Below are positions 15,939-23,070 of a stretch of DNA of 26,731 bases, piece after piece. A model generated the notes under the pieces. The model was given only the letters and a program-made list of their open reading frames with translations, searched no databases and was not told the origin of the DNA. Position 1 is the first letter of the stretch. Every line of letters starts with the position of its first letter. This stretch comes from an uncultured Oscillospiraceae bacterium (GTDB lineage Bacteria; Bacillota; Clostridia; Oscillospirales; Ruminococcaceae). A program made the position numbers and the translations under genes. Location of the stretch: positions 1 to 26,731 of the forward strand of contig CAKSGA010000019.1 of the NCBI GenBank assembly GCA_934454435.1, read 5' to 3'.

Positions 15939-17779
15939 ACAGGAACGATTTCAGATCAGCCTATGACAAGCTGACTCTGCCCGAGGACGTTAAGGCAGAT
16001 ATGAAGAAAAAGCTGCTGGAGCAGATGGCGGACGACATCTCCGCTGACGGATACAACAGCGACACTCACCAGGCGAGGGAGATGAAGTTTGAGCCCGGGA
16101 AGCGTCACACGGCACGTACTGCGGCTATAGCGGGAACTGCGGCGGCACTGGTCATTGCAGCAGGCGCAGGGCTGTGGCTCAACCGTGACAGGCTGACTCC
16201 GGTCAGCGGCATTTCGTCTACGGCAGAGGACGCTCCCACTGAAACGTCTGATAGCCTGAAAGCAAGCAGCGAACCCACCCGTGAAAGCTCCGAAGCTGTT
16301 GACGAGCAGAACTACTACACGCAGACCACGGCGCTCGGCGTGCTGAAATTCCAGAGCTTTGCGCCTACGACTGCCGATCACCTGCAGCCGCAGGAGAGTG
16401 TTCCTACCGACAGCGCAGAAGATCTGATCGAACGGTATCCTATATACAGCTACGGGACGAACCACGTTGAGAAGTATCACAACAATGAGCCGCCCGTCCC
16501 CGATATGAAGATCTCCGAGTGTTACAAGAGCGATACCGGAGCGGTGTTCGTCCTGAAAAACAGCGACGGCACCAGGCAGGTGAATTTCAGCATATCGACC
16601 ATTGACGGCGAATTCATGCCGATAACGCTGCCGGACGGAAGCTACATCGTCCCGGAGGGCGAACGGCTCAGTAGGTTCGCCATGAGCTGGCTGAACTTTA
16701 TTACACCGGACTATTTCACTATGGCGGCCGGAAGCTATATGGACGGCGGCGATGAATATTACGCAGCGGAGTATTCCTACTTTGACGGCGGGGAATACCG
16801 CTGCCGCATAGACGCCAGGAACATCAGCCGTGACGAATTCGTAGCCTGCATTGACTATAGTTCCAGGGCGTACCTCTGCTATGATTATAAAGGCTGGGTG
16901 AATACAGAGGGCAACGAGATAGACCCATATAAAGCAAGACAGCCGCAGACCGGCGCTGAGCTCCCCGGGGTCGTTACCTCTGAAACGGAATACGGCAGCC
17001 TGACTTACAATCCCGTGACGGTATACGGCGGCACTACCCCCATTCCGGAATGGAACATCATGTGCAACAGCGACCTGGACACTGATGTTCCTGCTGAGCT
17101 CAGCTACACGACCGCAGACGCAGCGAAGTTCAGCGGGATCGACGTGCTGAAAGGCCTGACGGCAGAGAATGTTCTCGGGACGTCAGGGAGCACTGCTGTA
17201 ACATATTTTGCGTATTATCTTGGTCTGATAGATGAAGATACTGCTGACGCAAACGCCCTGCCAAATAAGTGGTACGGTGCAAATCTCACGATGAACCCCG
17301 GCGATGACCAGGAAGAATATGAGCAGGCGCAGCGGTATATCGTCAAGGACAAGTACATCGACGGGAATGCGGGCGATTACGTTGAGTATGGCAGTCATTA
17401 TCTGACAGATAAGCTGGATTACTTTGACAACTATGAGCGCATGGGTGCCTGCTATAAGATCAGGTTCTACGGCGATGAGGGTCAGCGGGCGCAGCTGAGC
17501 GTGTCCAGCAGCGACTGGAGCCTGCTCGATGATATGCACCTTGTGTTTGCGCAGTATCCGGCGGTTCCGAGCGAGTTCACGCAGGGAGCTGACGGTTTCG
17601 GCGAGCTGTATGTCGGCAGGGGCTATGATGCCTGGGGCGAGCTGCATTATATCGCAGGCTGGGAGCTTGATGGCTGGGAAAATGACAGTGACGCACCCCG
17701 CTATGTCGTGCTGAATATGAGAGCCGTTGACGAGGAAACCTTCGCCGCAGCGCTGAATGAAATATATGCGGGCAAATAA
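15935..17779 (+). CDS. Putative anti-sigma factor: membrane protein with large extracytoplasmic domain
   Basis: This 614-residue protein overlaps the sigma factor gene by 4 bp. The N-terminal ~60 residues are charged and helical (YDKLTLPEDVKADMKKKLLE), the pattern of short anti-sigma domains next to clostridial ECF genes. One transmembrane helix follows (~61-83, AIAGTAAALVIAAGAGLWL), then a Ser/Thr/Glu-rich stretch and a large outside domain of ~500 residues with many Tyr and acidic residues, which I do not recognise. No CxxC zinc-anti-sigma (ZAS) motif is seen. The layout suggests sensing of an extracellular signal that releases the sigma factor. The anti-sigma role is inferred from position and topology. 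The outside domain is far longer than in typical anti-sigma factors. Confidence 0.8.
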   Translation: MNRNDFRSAYDKLTLPEDVKADMKKKLLEQMADDISADGYNSDTHQAREMKFEPGKRHTARTAAIAGTAAALVIAAGAGLWLNRDRLTPVSGISSTAEDAPTETSDSLKASSEPTRESSEAVDEQNYYTQTTALGVLKFQSFAPTTADHLQPQESVPTDSAEDLIERYPIYSYGTNHVEKYHNNEPPVPDMKISECYKSDTGAVFVLKNSDGTRQVNFSISTIDGEFMPITLPDGSYIVPEGERLSRFAMSWLNFITPDYFTMAAGSYMDGGDEYYAAEYSYFDGGEYRCRIDARNISRDEFVACIDYSSRAYLCYDYKGWVNTEGNEIDPYKARQPQTGAELPGVVTSETEYGSLTYNPVTVYGGTTPIPEWNIMCNSDLDTDVPAELSYTTADAAKFSGIDVLKGLTAENVLGTSGSTAVTYFAYYLGLIDEDTADANALPNKWYGANLTMNPGDDQEEYEQAQRYIVKDKYIDGNAGDYVEYGSHYLTDKLDYFDNYERMGACYKIRFYGDEGQRAQLSVSSSDWSLLDDMHLVFAQYPAVPSEFTQGADGFGELYVGRGYDAWGELHYIAGWELDGWENDSDAPRYVVLNMRAVDEETFAAALNEIYAGK

Positions 17780-17788
17780 AATAGAAAA

Positions 17789-17808
17789 GGGCTGCATTCG
17801 TGCAGCCC
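17789..17808. terminator. Perfect hairpin after the anti-sigma gene
   Basis: GGGCTGCA (17789-17796) and TGCAGCCC (17801-17808) form a perfect 8 bp stem with a TTCG loop, 10 bp after the stop codon. The plus strand has no T-tract after it, while the minus strand reads TTTTCTATTTTATTT directly behind the stem. As an intrinsic terminator it therefore fits leftward transcription better. Confidence 0.55.
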
Positions 17809-17816
17809 TCAGTCTG

Positions 17817-18010
17817 TCGAAAAACTTATCAAATTTTGCGTAGCATACTGAAAGTTTTCGGTCCAGCCTTTTTCAAAAGGCTGGCAGGTCGAGGGCAGCG
17901 CCCTCGTCGCCGTCCGCAGACGGCGAAATCTCTACGGCTAAAAAGCGCTAAAGGGGTGTGGGGGAAAACAAGAGAGTAATTCCCAAAGCGCAAAAAGTTA
18001 GCAGAATTGG
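17817..18010. repeat. Block of stacked palindromes, probable dispersed intergenic repeat
   Basis: Three perfect palindromes follow one another: CCAGCCTTTT/AAAAGGCTGG (17863-17884), GAGGGC-AGC-GCCCTC (17891-17905) and CGCCGTC-CGCA-GACGGCG (17908-17925). A conserved-looking tail (GGGGTGTGGGGGAAAACA, then ATTCCCAAAGCGC) comes next. No coding potential is seen. The pattern of short stacked hairpins resembles REP- or MITE-like intergenic repeats of ruminococcal genomes, a resemblance from memory. The 409 bp gap between genes otherwise holds two terminator-like hairpins and a promoter. The block stands at the change from GC-rich backbone to AT-richer accessory genes. The outer borders are estimates. 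Confidence 0.55.
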
Positions 18011-18057
18011 AATATTGCAATGCAAGGCATTGATAAAGAACAACAATGCATGGTTAT

Positions 18058-18092
18058 AAAGCCGCTGTATAAACACGGCGGCTTTGATTTAT
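18058..18092 (+). terminator. Hairpin resembling an intrinsic terminator
   Basis: AAAGCCGC (18058-18065) pairs with GCGGCTTT (18078-18085), with TGT/ACA pairs inside the loop. It is followed by GATTTATAT. The T-tract is imperfect. It would shield the next promoter from upstream transcription. Confidence 0.5.
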
Positions 18093-18095
18093 ATA

Positions 18096-18124
18096 TTGAA
18101 ATTTCTAGAAATGTATGATATAAT
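18096..18124 (+). promoter_or_regulatory. SigA-type promoter of the hydrolase-HAD-HIT genes
   Basis: TTGAAA (18096-18101), a 17 bp spacer and TATAAT (18119-18124) stand 64 bp before the hydrolase start codon. Confidence 0.8.
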
Positions 18125-18188
18125 ATATGAGAGATATGCTGTTTGAGAAGAAAAAACTGCTTCAAAACAATTGAGGTAATTATATTTC

Positions 18189-19139
18189 ATGAAAAAAGTA
18201 TTGAACAAAACATTGAAAGTCGTCCTGATAATTATTGCAGTCATCGTATTATTTGTGGTAGTTTCTTTCGTTCGTCATAAAATATGCAGTTCCAACGAAA
18301 AAGACCTGCTAACTCCGTTAGGCGAATTGGTTGAAGTCAACGGTCACAATATGAGCGTATACACGGAGGGCAATGGCGATAAAACTCTTGTGTTCATGTC
18401 CGGAGGTGGAACTTGCTCTCCGATATTGGATTTCAAGTCACTGTATTCGCTGTTGAGCAATGAGTATAAGATCGCGGTAGTGGAAAAGTTCGGCTACGGT
18501 TTCAGCGATGTTGTAGATGAAGCCAGAGATATAGACACAATGTTAAGCGAAACCAGAATGGCACTGAAAAAAGCAGATGCTGAAGGTCCGTATGTGCTTT
18601 GCCCGCATTCAATGTCGGGGTTAGAGGCTTTATACTGGGCGCAGAAATACCCGGAAGAGGTCGAGGCAATTGTCGGGCTGGATATGGCTGTGCCGGGATA
18701 TTATGATGAAATGAATATCAGCATTCCTATACTAAAGCTAGGGCAGTATGGCGCTGCATTAGGCATTATAAGATGGGTCCCCGGTCTTGCAGAAAGCGAC
18801 GCCATCAAATATGGAACGCTGTCTGACAAGGAAAAAGAAATTTACAGAGCTTTATTCTATCAAAGGACGGCAACCGTAACGATGATAAACGAAGCCAAAG
18901 TTGTAAAAGATAATGCGAATTCTGTAAAGAAAAACGGCATTCCGCAGGTGCCTATGTTATTATTTATCTCTGACGGCTCGGGTGGAACAGGTTTTACTAA
19001 AGAAAAGTGGAGAAGCATTCCCAAAGAATATATTTCGGGTTCTGACAATGCAAGTTATATTGAATTAGACTGTCCTCATTATGTCCATGATTATGAGTTT
19101 GAGGAGATAAGCAAAGAAATCAGAAACTTCATTAATTAA
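18189..19139 (+). CDS. Membrane-anchored alpha/beta hydrolase
   Basis: This is a 316-residue protein with an N-terminal transmembrane helix (~10-28, KVVLIIIAVIVLFVVVSF) and an alpha/beta hydrolase fold outside. It has the strand with GGGTCSPILDF (oxyanion-hole region), the nucleophile elbow H140-S-M-S143-G, a TMLSETRMALKKA helix before it, LFISDGSGG in the acid region and CPHYVHDYE near the C-terminus for the catalytic His. The first Gly of the usual GxSxG is replaced by His. The substrate is unknown. It is probably the first of three co-directional genes (with HAD and HIT). Codon use is AT-richer than in the dcw genes, which hints at acquisition or low expression. Confidence 0.85.
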   Translation: MKKVLNKTLKVVLIIIAVIVLFVVVSFVRHKICSSNEKDLLTPLGELVEVNGHNMSVYTEGNGDKTLVFMSGGGTCSPILDFKSLYSLLSNEYKIAVVEKFGYGFSDVVDEARDIDTMLSETRMALKKADAEGPYVLCPHSMSGLEALYWAQKYPEEVEAIVGLDMAVPGYYDEMNISIPILKLGQYGAALGIIRWVPGLAESDAIKYGTLSDKEKEIYRALFYQRTATVTMINEAKVVKDNANSVKKNGIPQVPMLLFISDGSGGTGFTKEKWRSIPKEYISGSDNASYIELDCPHYVHDYEFEEISKEIRNFIN

Positions 19140-19180
19140 GAATACGCGGTTCAGATCCTGTGATAAAGCAAGGAGGAAGC

Positions 19181-19801
19181 ATGTCAAATAACATCAAATG
19201 GCTTTTCTTCGATGTTGGATCAACGATTGTTGATGAAACTGATTGCTACAACCATCGCATACAAGATGCCATTGCAGGGACAAATATTACCTTTGAAGAG
19301 TTCAATGAAAAGCGTATGTTCTTTTCAAAGAAAAATCTAAAGGGAGATATTGAAGCACTGAGATTCTTCGGTCTCACCAAAACACCTTGGCATCTTGAGG
19401 ATGAAAAGTTATATGATGATACCGAAAGCGTACTCAGGTCTCTTTGCGAAAGAGGATACAATATCGGTGTTATTGCAAATCAGGCAGCGGGCACACAAAA
19501 ACGCCTTGAAAACTGGGGACTTATGAAATACATACAGCTTGTAATAGCTTCCGCTGAGGAGGGTGTTGCAAAGCCCGATAAAAGGATTTTTAAAATAGCG
19601 CTTGAACGCTCAATGTGCAGCCCGGATGGAGCTGTGATGATTGGCGACAGAATCGATAACGATATTATTCCTGCTAAGAAAATGGGAATGGCAACGATCT
19701 GGGTAAAGCAGGGCTTCGGTAAGTATTGGACGATCACCAATGAAAGCGAAAAGGCTGATTTTGAAGTGAATAATTTAACAGAGCTGCTGGCTTTTCTGTG
19801 A
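19181..19801 (+). CDS. HAD-superfamily protein (DxGxT variant of motif I)
   Basis: This is a 206-residue HAD-like protein. AGGAGG lies 4 bp before the ATG at 19181, which is preferred over an upstream GTG. Motif I reads FFDVGSTIVDE: the nucleophile Asp11 is present, but the second Asp (general acid/base in phosphatases) is Gly13. Motif II/III candidates are GVIANQAAG and the Lys in EGVAKPDKRIF, and motif IV is MIGDRIDNDIIPAKKMG. A small helical cap lies between motifs I and II. Proteins with DVGST are a recognisable clostridial subgroup, from memory. Whether it is still a phosphatase is open. The gene is followed within 18 bp by the HIT gene. Confidence 0.85.
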   Translation: MSNNIKWLFFDVGSTIVDETDCYNHRIQDAIAGTNITFEEFNEKRMFFSKKNLKGDIEALRFFGLTKTPWHLEDEKLYDDTESVLRSLCERGYNIGVIANQAAGTQKRLENWGLMKYIQLVIASAEEGVAKPDKRIFKIALERSMCSPDGAVMIGDRIDNDIIPAKKMGMATIWVKQGFGKYWTITNESEKADFEVNNLTELLAFL

Positions 19802-19818
19802 ATTATGAGGGAAAAAGT

Positions 19819-20292
19819 ATGTGCTTTATTTGTGACAGGATTAAAATGATAACGCAAGGAACCAACCCGTATTTTGTAAAGGAATTAGAGACGGGATATG
19901 TGGTCATTGGAGATAATCAGCATTTTAAGGGTTATACACTGTTTCTCTGCAAGGAACACAAGACTGAATTGTTCCAGCTTGACCGTTCACAGAAGATGAA
20001 GTTTTTAGAGGAAATGTCTATTGTTGCAGAAGCGGTTTCCAATGCTTTTGGAGCCGAGAAAATGAACTACGAATTATTAGGAAACGGCGATACTCACCTA
20101 CATTGGCACCTGTTCCCCAGGCGAAGCGGGGATATTGAAAACTACGGCAACAACGGAAAGGGTCCGGTTTGGTGGTATCCTATGGAGAAGATGTATAGTG
20201 ATGAAAACAAACCAACAGAATCTGAATTATCCGAAATGAAAGAAAAACTCCTGACAGAAATAGAAAGACTGCTTGACATTCAAAGAAAATAA
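19819..20292 (+). CDS. HIT-family nucleotide-binding protein
   Basis: This is a 157-residue histidine-triad protein. The start ATG at 19819 has GAGGG upstream. The signature DTHLHWHLFPR (His93, His95, His97) is the HxHxH triad that binds and hydrolyses nucleotide phosphoesters. Upstream features such as FKGYTLFLCKEH and LLGNGD match the HIT core. Cys2 and Cys5 (MCFICD) at the very N-terminus could belong to a metal site, as in some HIT proteins. The end of the gene carries the -35 element and spacer of the next promoter. The pairing with a HAD protein suggests nucleotide or phosphometabolite repair; this is inference. Confidence 0.9.
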   Translation: MCFICDRIKMITQGTNPYFVKELETGYVVIGDNQHFKGYTLFLCKEHKTELFQLDRSQKMKFLEEMSIVAEAVSNAFGAEKMNYELLGNGDTHLHWHLFPRRSGDIENYGNNGKGPVWWYPMEKMYSDENKPTESELSEMKEKLLTEIERLLDIQRK

Positions 20293-20301
20293 TGCTATAA
20301 T
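20273..20301 (+). promoter_or_regulatory. Consensus SigA promoter of the leader peptide/GNAT transcript
   Basis: TTGACA (20273-20278), a 17 bp spacer and TATAAT (20296-20301) make a full consensus promoter. It overlaps the 3' end of the HIT gene. Transcription would begin near 20308, giving an untranslated leader of about 150 nt ahead of the acetyltransferase. Confidence 0.9.
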
Positions 20302-20330
20302 ATAACTACTTTGAAAGGCAGGTGAATGAT

Positions 20331-20396
20331 ATGAAAACAACCACAAACCGTAGCGGGAATATATCATTCACACCTGTGTACTTAATATCACGGTAA
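20331..20396 (+). CDS. Leader peptide of an attenuator (21 residues)
   Basis: This is a short open frame of 21 codons plus stop, beginning MKTTTNRSGN and ending YLISR, with GGCAGGTG as ribosome binding site 6 bp upstream. It lies between a consensus promoter and an intrinsic terminator that stands directly before the acetyltransferase gene. This is the layout of leader peptides that control antibiotic-resistance or amino-acid genes by ribosome stalling. The coding bases at 20323-20370 take part in alternative base pairing (see the attenuator entry). No run of one regulatory amino acid is seen, which argues for drug-induced stalling over amino-acid attenuation. Confidence 0.7.
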   Translation: MKTTTNRSGNISFTPVYLISR

Positions 20397-20416
20397 ATCG
20401 AATGGTGAAATTCAAG

Positions 20417-20443
20417 TGTTCCCGTTATCGGGGACATTTTTTT
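20417..20443 (+). terminator. Intrinsic terminator within the 5' leader of the GNAT gene
   Basis: TGTTCCCG (20417-20424) and CGGGGACA (20429-20436) form an 8 bp stem with one G-U pair around TTAT, followed by seven T residues. It sits 17 bp before the acetyltransferase ATG, so read-through is required for expression. Confidence 0.88.
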
Positions 20444-20460
20444 GTTATAAAGGAGAATAC

Positions 20461-21018
20461 ATGAGCGATTTGAATTTTATCGGCGTTACCGAAGAAAACC
20501 GCAGCGAATTTCACCGCCTGATGCAGCGGTATGCAAAGGAACTCGACGAGCACCAGAACCGCACCACCGACCCCGAAATGCTTAGAAAATGGACGGACAG
20601 GATAATCGAAAAGCAGTCTGAGCGCGGCAAGTATCTCAACTTGTTATATTCTGATGGTATTGCCGCAGGCTTCTTTTTTGGCAGGATAGACTTCCCGGGC
20701 GATAATGGCTTAACAAAAGAGGGCTGGGGCTGCATAGTGGAATTCTATGTCATTCCCGAATGCAGAGGAAAAGGCTGCGGCAGGGAGATGTTCCTGCATT
20801 TGCAGGCTATGTTCAGAAAAGACGGCGCAAAGAAAATGTATCTCACCGCCGACCCCGTCACGGGAAAACCGTTCTGGGAAGCTATGGGCTTCATCGGAAC
20901 AGGCGAAATAAACCCCGAAAACGGTCAGCAAATATACGAAAAGGCTATTCCAGACGAAGCGATTTCTTTTTCGGTAAGAGAATTTATCGACCTGGAAACC
21001 GCCCGAAAAATAGCGTAG
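20461..21018 (+). CDS. GNAT-family N-acetyltransferase (first part of the split gene)
   Basis: This is a 185-residue product that starts MSDLNFIGVTEENR, with AAAGGAG 8 bp upstream. GNAT motif A is VEFYVIPECRGKGCGREMF, with the R/Q-x-x-G-x-G acetyl-CoA loop (RGKGCG). DPVTGKPFWEAMGFIGTGE is the usual C-terminal strand and helix pair. The domain is complete, so the product may be active alone. Acetyl group transfer from acetyl-CoA to an amine is the family reaction; the substrate is unknown. Control by a leader peptide and attenuator suggests that it may inactivate a ribosome-targeting compound, which is inference. Its frame continues beyond the TAG. Confidence 0.8.
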   Translation: MSDLNFIGVTEENRSEFHRLMQRYAKELDEHQNRTTDPEMLRKWTDRIIEKQSERGKYLNLLYSDGIAAGFFFGRIDFPGDNGLTKEGWGCIVEFYVIPECRGKGCGREMFLHLQAMFRKDGAKKMYLTADPVTGKPFWEAMGFIGTGEINPENGQQIYEKAIPDEAISFSVREFIDLETARKIA

Positions 21019-21126
21019 GCGCAATGGAACGCCCCCGAACAGTACAACAGTATCGTACATTTTACATTCAGCGGAAAGACAGAAACAGACTGCTTCAATG
21101 TCATCGCACAGAACGAGGCTGGCGAT

Positions 21127-21876
21127 GTGGTGGGAAGATTATTCTGCCTGCAAAACAGAGAGGACAAAAGCCTGTGGTATTACGGCGATCTGTTTGTTGT
21201 TCCCGACTACCGCCGCAGGCATATTGCAATGAACATGCTGGAGTTTACCGAGCACGTCCTGTGCGATAAATGGTGCGGTACGCTAAGGTGCTATGTAGAA
21301 CCTGAGAATGCAGTATCGCTTGATTTTCAGGCAAAGGCAGGATTTACCGAACGTCCGTATCAGGGCTTCAACAAACTGATAAACGATGGGCAGCTGATGT
21401 TTGAAAAGGCGCTTCCAACTTTTAATGTTAACGAAGCCCGCGGCAAAACCGCCGCACAGTACATAGCGGCAATTTTCGGCAGCAATGCAGAGGCGCTTCA
21501 TAGCCGGACGATTCCGTACAGAGAATGGTGCGACCTTCTTTCGGCGAACGATCCCGACGAAAAGCATTTCCTTATCTGCAAGGGCGCTGTTCCATGCGCC
21601 TACCTGAAAATAAACGGGCTGGAAAGCGGCGACGAAACAGGCTGGATTTCAATGCTCGCTGTCGCACCGTCTTTTCAGCGAAAGGGTGCGGGTAACTATG
21701 CTGTGCGATACGCTGAGGAATTTCTGCGGAATGCGGGTAAGTCGTGCGCCGGAATACATACGACGCAGGATAACCTGCCTGCCAGAAACCTTTATGAAAA
21801 ATGCAGTTACACCATTTTAAAAGATATCAATCACAACAGAAACAATGACCTGTTAACTTTTGTCAAACTGCTTTGA
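21127..21876 (+). CDS. GNAT-family acetyltransferase remnant (second part of the split gene)
   Basis: The frame downstream of the amber codon is the same as that of the first half. The first plausible start is GTG at 21127, which has no good ribosome binding site and cuts into the domain, so independent translation is doubtful. Two further GNAT-like units are visible: DLFVVPDYRRRHIAMNMLEF (~residues 24-43 from this start) and ISMLAVAPSFQRKGAGNYAV (~176-195) with a following NLPARNLYEKCSY. The second of these has a full Q/RxxGxG-type loop (QRKGAG). The spacing suggests a tandem-duplicated acetyltransferase. It is best treated as part of one interrupted gene from 20461. Confidence 0.6.
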   Translation: MVGRLFCLQNREDKSLWYYGDLFVVPDYRRRHIAMNMLEFTEHVLCDKWCGTLRCYVEPENAVSLDFQAKAGFTERPYQGFNKLINDGQLMFEKALPTFNVNEARGKTAAQYIAAIFGSNAEALHSRTIPYREWCDLLSANDPDEKHFLICKGAVPCAYLKINGLESGDETGWISMLAVAPSFQRKGAGNYAVRYAEEFLRNAGKSCAGIHTTQDNLPARNLYEKCSYTILKDINHNRNNDLLTFVKLL

Positions 21877-21896
21877 CTTGTGACTATATGCTATTA

Positions 21897-21925
21897 ACGC
21901 CCTGCTGTTATTAATCGCAGGGCGT
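21897..21925. terminator. Hairpin between the convergent GNAT gene and RES operon
   Basis: ACGCCCTGC (21897-21905) and GCAGGGCGT (21917-21925) form a perfect 9 bp stem with an 11-base loop. It lies between two convergent genes. The T-tracts on both sides are weak, so it may act as a bidirectional terminator of modest strength. Confidence 0.6.
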
Positions 21926-21963
21926 AAGTTATATAGGTGTTGTAATCAGTTGTAAAAAAATCA

Positions 21964-23070
21964 TCATTCAATTTGCATTATTTCATATTTATATTCAATA
22001 TGATTGACTTGATAATTTTTAGATTCGGTGCAACTAAATTCATCTGGATAAAATGCAGCTATGTTAAAACCTTGGGGATGCAGGGTGCTTGCATATTCGA
22101 TTCCCGAGCATTTCACGTCAGGACCAACTTCCAATGTTTTAATTAGATCGGCCAAATATTGCGTTGGTATATAATTAAGCTTGTCACTTTCATTTGAAAT
22201 GCGAACTGATTTCGACATTTCTTCAGAAATCTTAAGCAAAATTGGTCTGTTAATTGCATATTCAACATAATCCATACCGAGGAATGGAGATATCTGCTTT
22301 ATCATCTTAAAATCTAACACAGATATGTCTTTTTTCAATGTAAACGTCCCAATAGATATGTTATCTAAAGCTTTTGCGCGTATTTCATATATACAAGTTT
22401 CTTCTGAACTAGCAATGTACAGTCTGCTGATTCCACGAGAATTTGCTCGACCATCAACTGCATATTGAGAAGGTGGGGCATTTAGTTCATTAGGAGAAAA
22501 AGGCTTATTTGATGTAAATATTCTTCCACGAAAAAATTTCGCTCCCTTTTTGTAGTCCTTTTTAAGATACAACAAATACTTGGATAGTATATCAGTTGAC
22601 ATAGTATTTGTATGAAACCTATTATTATACTTAATGTCGTATACAAAATCGTTCCATGTTTTTCCTTTTAATATACCATGCTCCGACTGATATAAGTCGT
22701 CAATTTTTTCCGGCATACCAACGGTTTCAGTAAATAGCGCAGGGAATGATTCAAACACGTCTGGAGAGATGGATCTAACAACTGAAAAAATCTGACTAGA
22801 ATTTAATTTATCAGAAAAGATATCCCAGTCATTTTTTAATGTTTCAGATAATGTGCTTCTTTCTTCCATCGGAAACAAGCTGGGAAGTAAAGATGAAGGG
22901 GTATAGCTTTGTATAAGTTCATCCATGATTCCACACAGTTCTGTATTACTATCGGAATCATACAGATAAGCATCTTCTTTTCCGCAAACAGGGCAATTCC
23001 CCCGGGCATTTAATGTTTTAATTATTGAGCGGATGGTAATGTCCTTAAAACAATCTCTACAAAATATCAT
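21964..23070 (-). CDS. RES-domain protein with N-terminal four-Cys motif (putative NAD+ phosphorylase effector)
   Basis: This is a 368-residue protein, last in a three-gene operon. Cys4, Cys7, Cys26 and Cys29 (FCRDCF and NCPVCG) form a zinc-ribbon-like start. A helical region follows (~45-150), of the type found N-terminal to HEPN/RES proteins. The RES domain spans ~175-345: FFRGRIF with Arg181, the PPSQYAVDGRANSRG segment with Arg208, LYIASSEETCIYEIRA with Tyr218 and Glu229, and CSGIEYASTLHPQGFNIAAF with Ser328. Known RES toxins degrade NAD+ (MbcT, ParT/RES-Xre systems). Here no Xre/DUF2384 antitoxin is adjacent. Its start overlaps the stop of the sce7725-like gene by 4 bp (ATGA), implying coupled translation. 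Toxicity is inferred. Confidence 0.8.
   Translation of the reverse strand: MIFCRDCFKDITIRSIIKTLNARGNCPVCGKEDAYLYDSDSNTELCGIMDELIQSYTPSSLLPSLFPMEERSTLSETLKNDWDIFSDKLNSSQIFSVVRSISPDVFESFPALFTETVGMPEKIDDLYQSEHGILKGKTWNDFVYDIKYNNRFHTNTMSTDILSKYLLYLKKDYKKGAKFFRGRIFTSNKPFSPNELNAPPSQYAVDGRANSRGISRLYIASSEETCIYEIRAKALDNISIGTFTLKKDISVLDFKMIKQISPFLGMDYVEYAINRPILLKISEEMSKSVRISNESDKLNYIPTQYLADLIKTLEVGPDVKCSGIEYASTLHPQGFNIAAFYPDEFSCTESKNYQVNHIEYKYEIMQIE

Larger units (their letters stand above)
20319..20443 (+). promoter_or_regulatory. Probable transcription attenuator ahead of the GNAT gene
   Basis: Segment A (TGAATGATAT, 20323-20332) pairs perfectly with segment C (ATATCATTCA, 20361-20370), with CAGG/CCTG extending the stem. 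This buries the leader start codon and ribosome binding site. Segment B (CGGGAA, 20354-20359), inside the leader frame, can pair with segment D (TTCCCG, 20419-20424). D is also the left arm of the terminator hairpin. B:D and the terminator are therefore mutually exclusive, as in a ribosome-controlled attenuator. The pairings are read from the sequence; the regulation is inferred. Confidence 0.65.
20461..21876 (+). pseudogene. Tandem triple-GNAT acetyltransferase interrupted by an in-frame amber codon
   Basis: One reading frame runs from the ATG at 20461 to the stop at 21876 with a single TAG at 21016-21018 (codon 186). Protein-like sequence continues without a break across it: ETARKIA-stop-AQWNAPEQYNSIVHF. 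The full frame would be a 471-residue protein with three GNAT-like units. murA in this window ends in TAG, so amber is a normal stop here. The simplest reading is a recent nonsense mutation from a Gln or Glu codon, giving a truncated but possibly still active first domain. A sequencing error or programmed readthrough are the alternatives. Confidence 0.6.

Noticed and set aside
17863..17925. CRISPR array
   Set aside because: The palindromes differ in sequence and are not separated by equal-length spacers.
20331..20396. Known erm or cat leader peptide
   Set aside because: The peptide does not match the leader sequences I can recall for those genes, so no drug class is claimed.
21016..21018. 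Amber codon as pyrrolysine or reassigned stop
   Set aside because: murA ends with TAG and the DUF1292 gene ends TAATAG. No pyl genes are visible and the protein family is not a known Pyl user.
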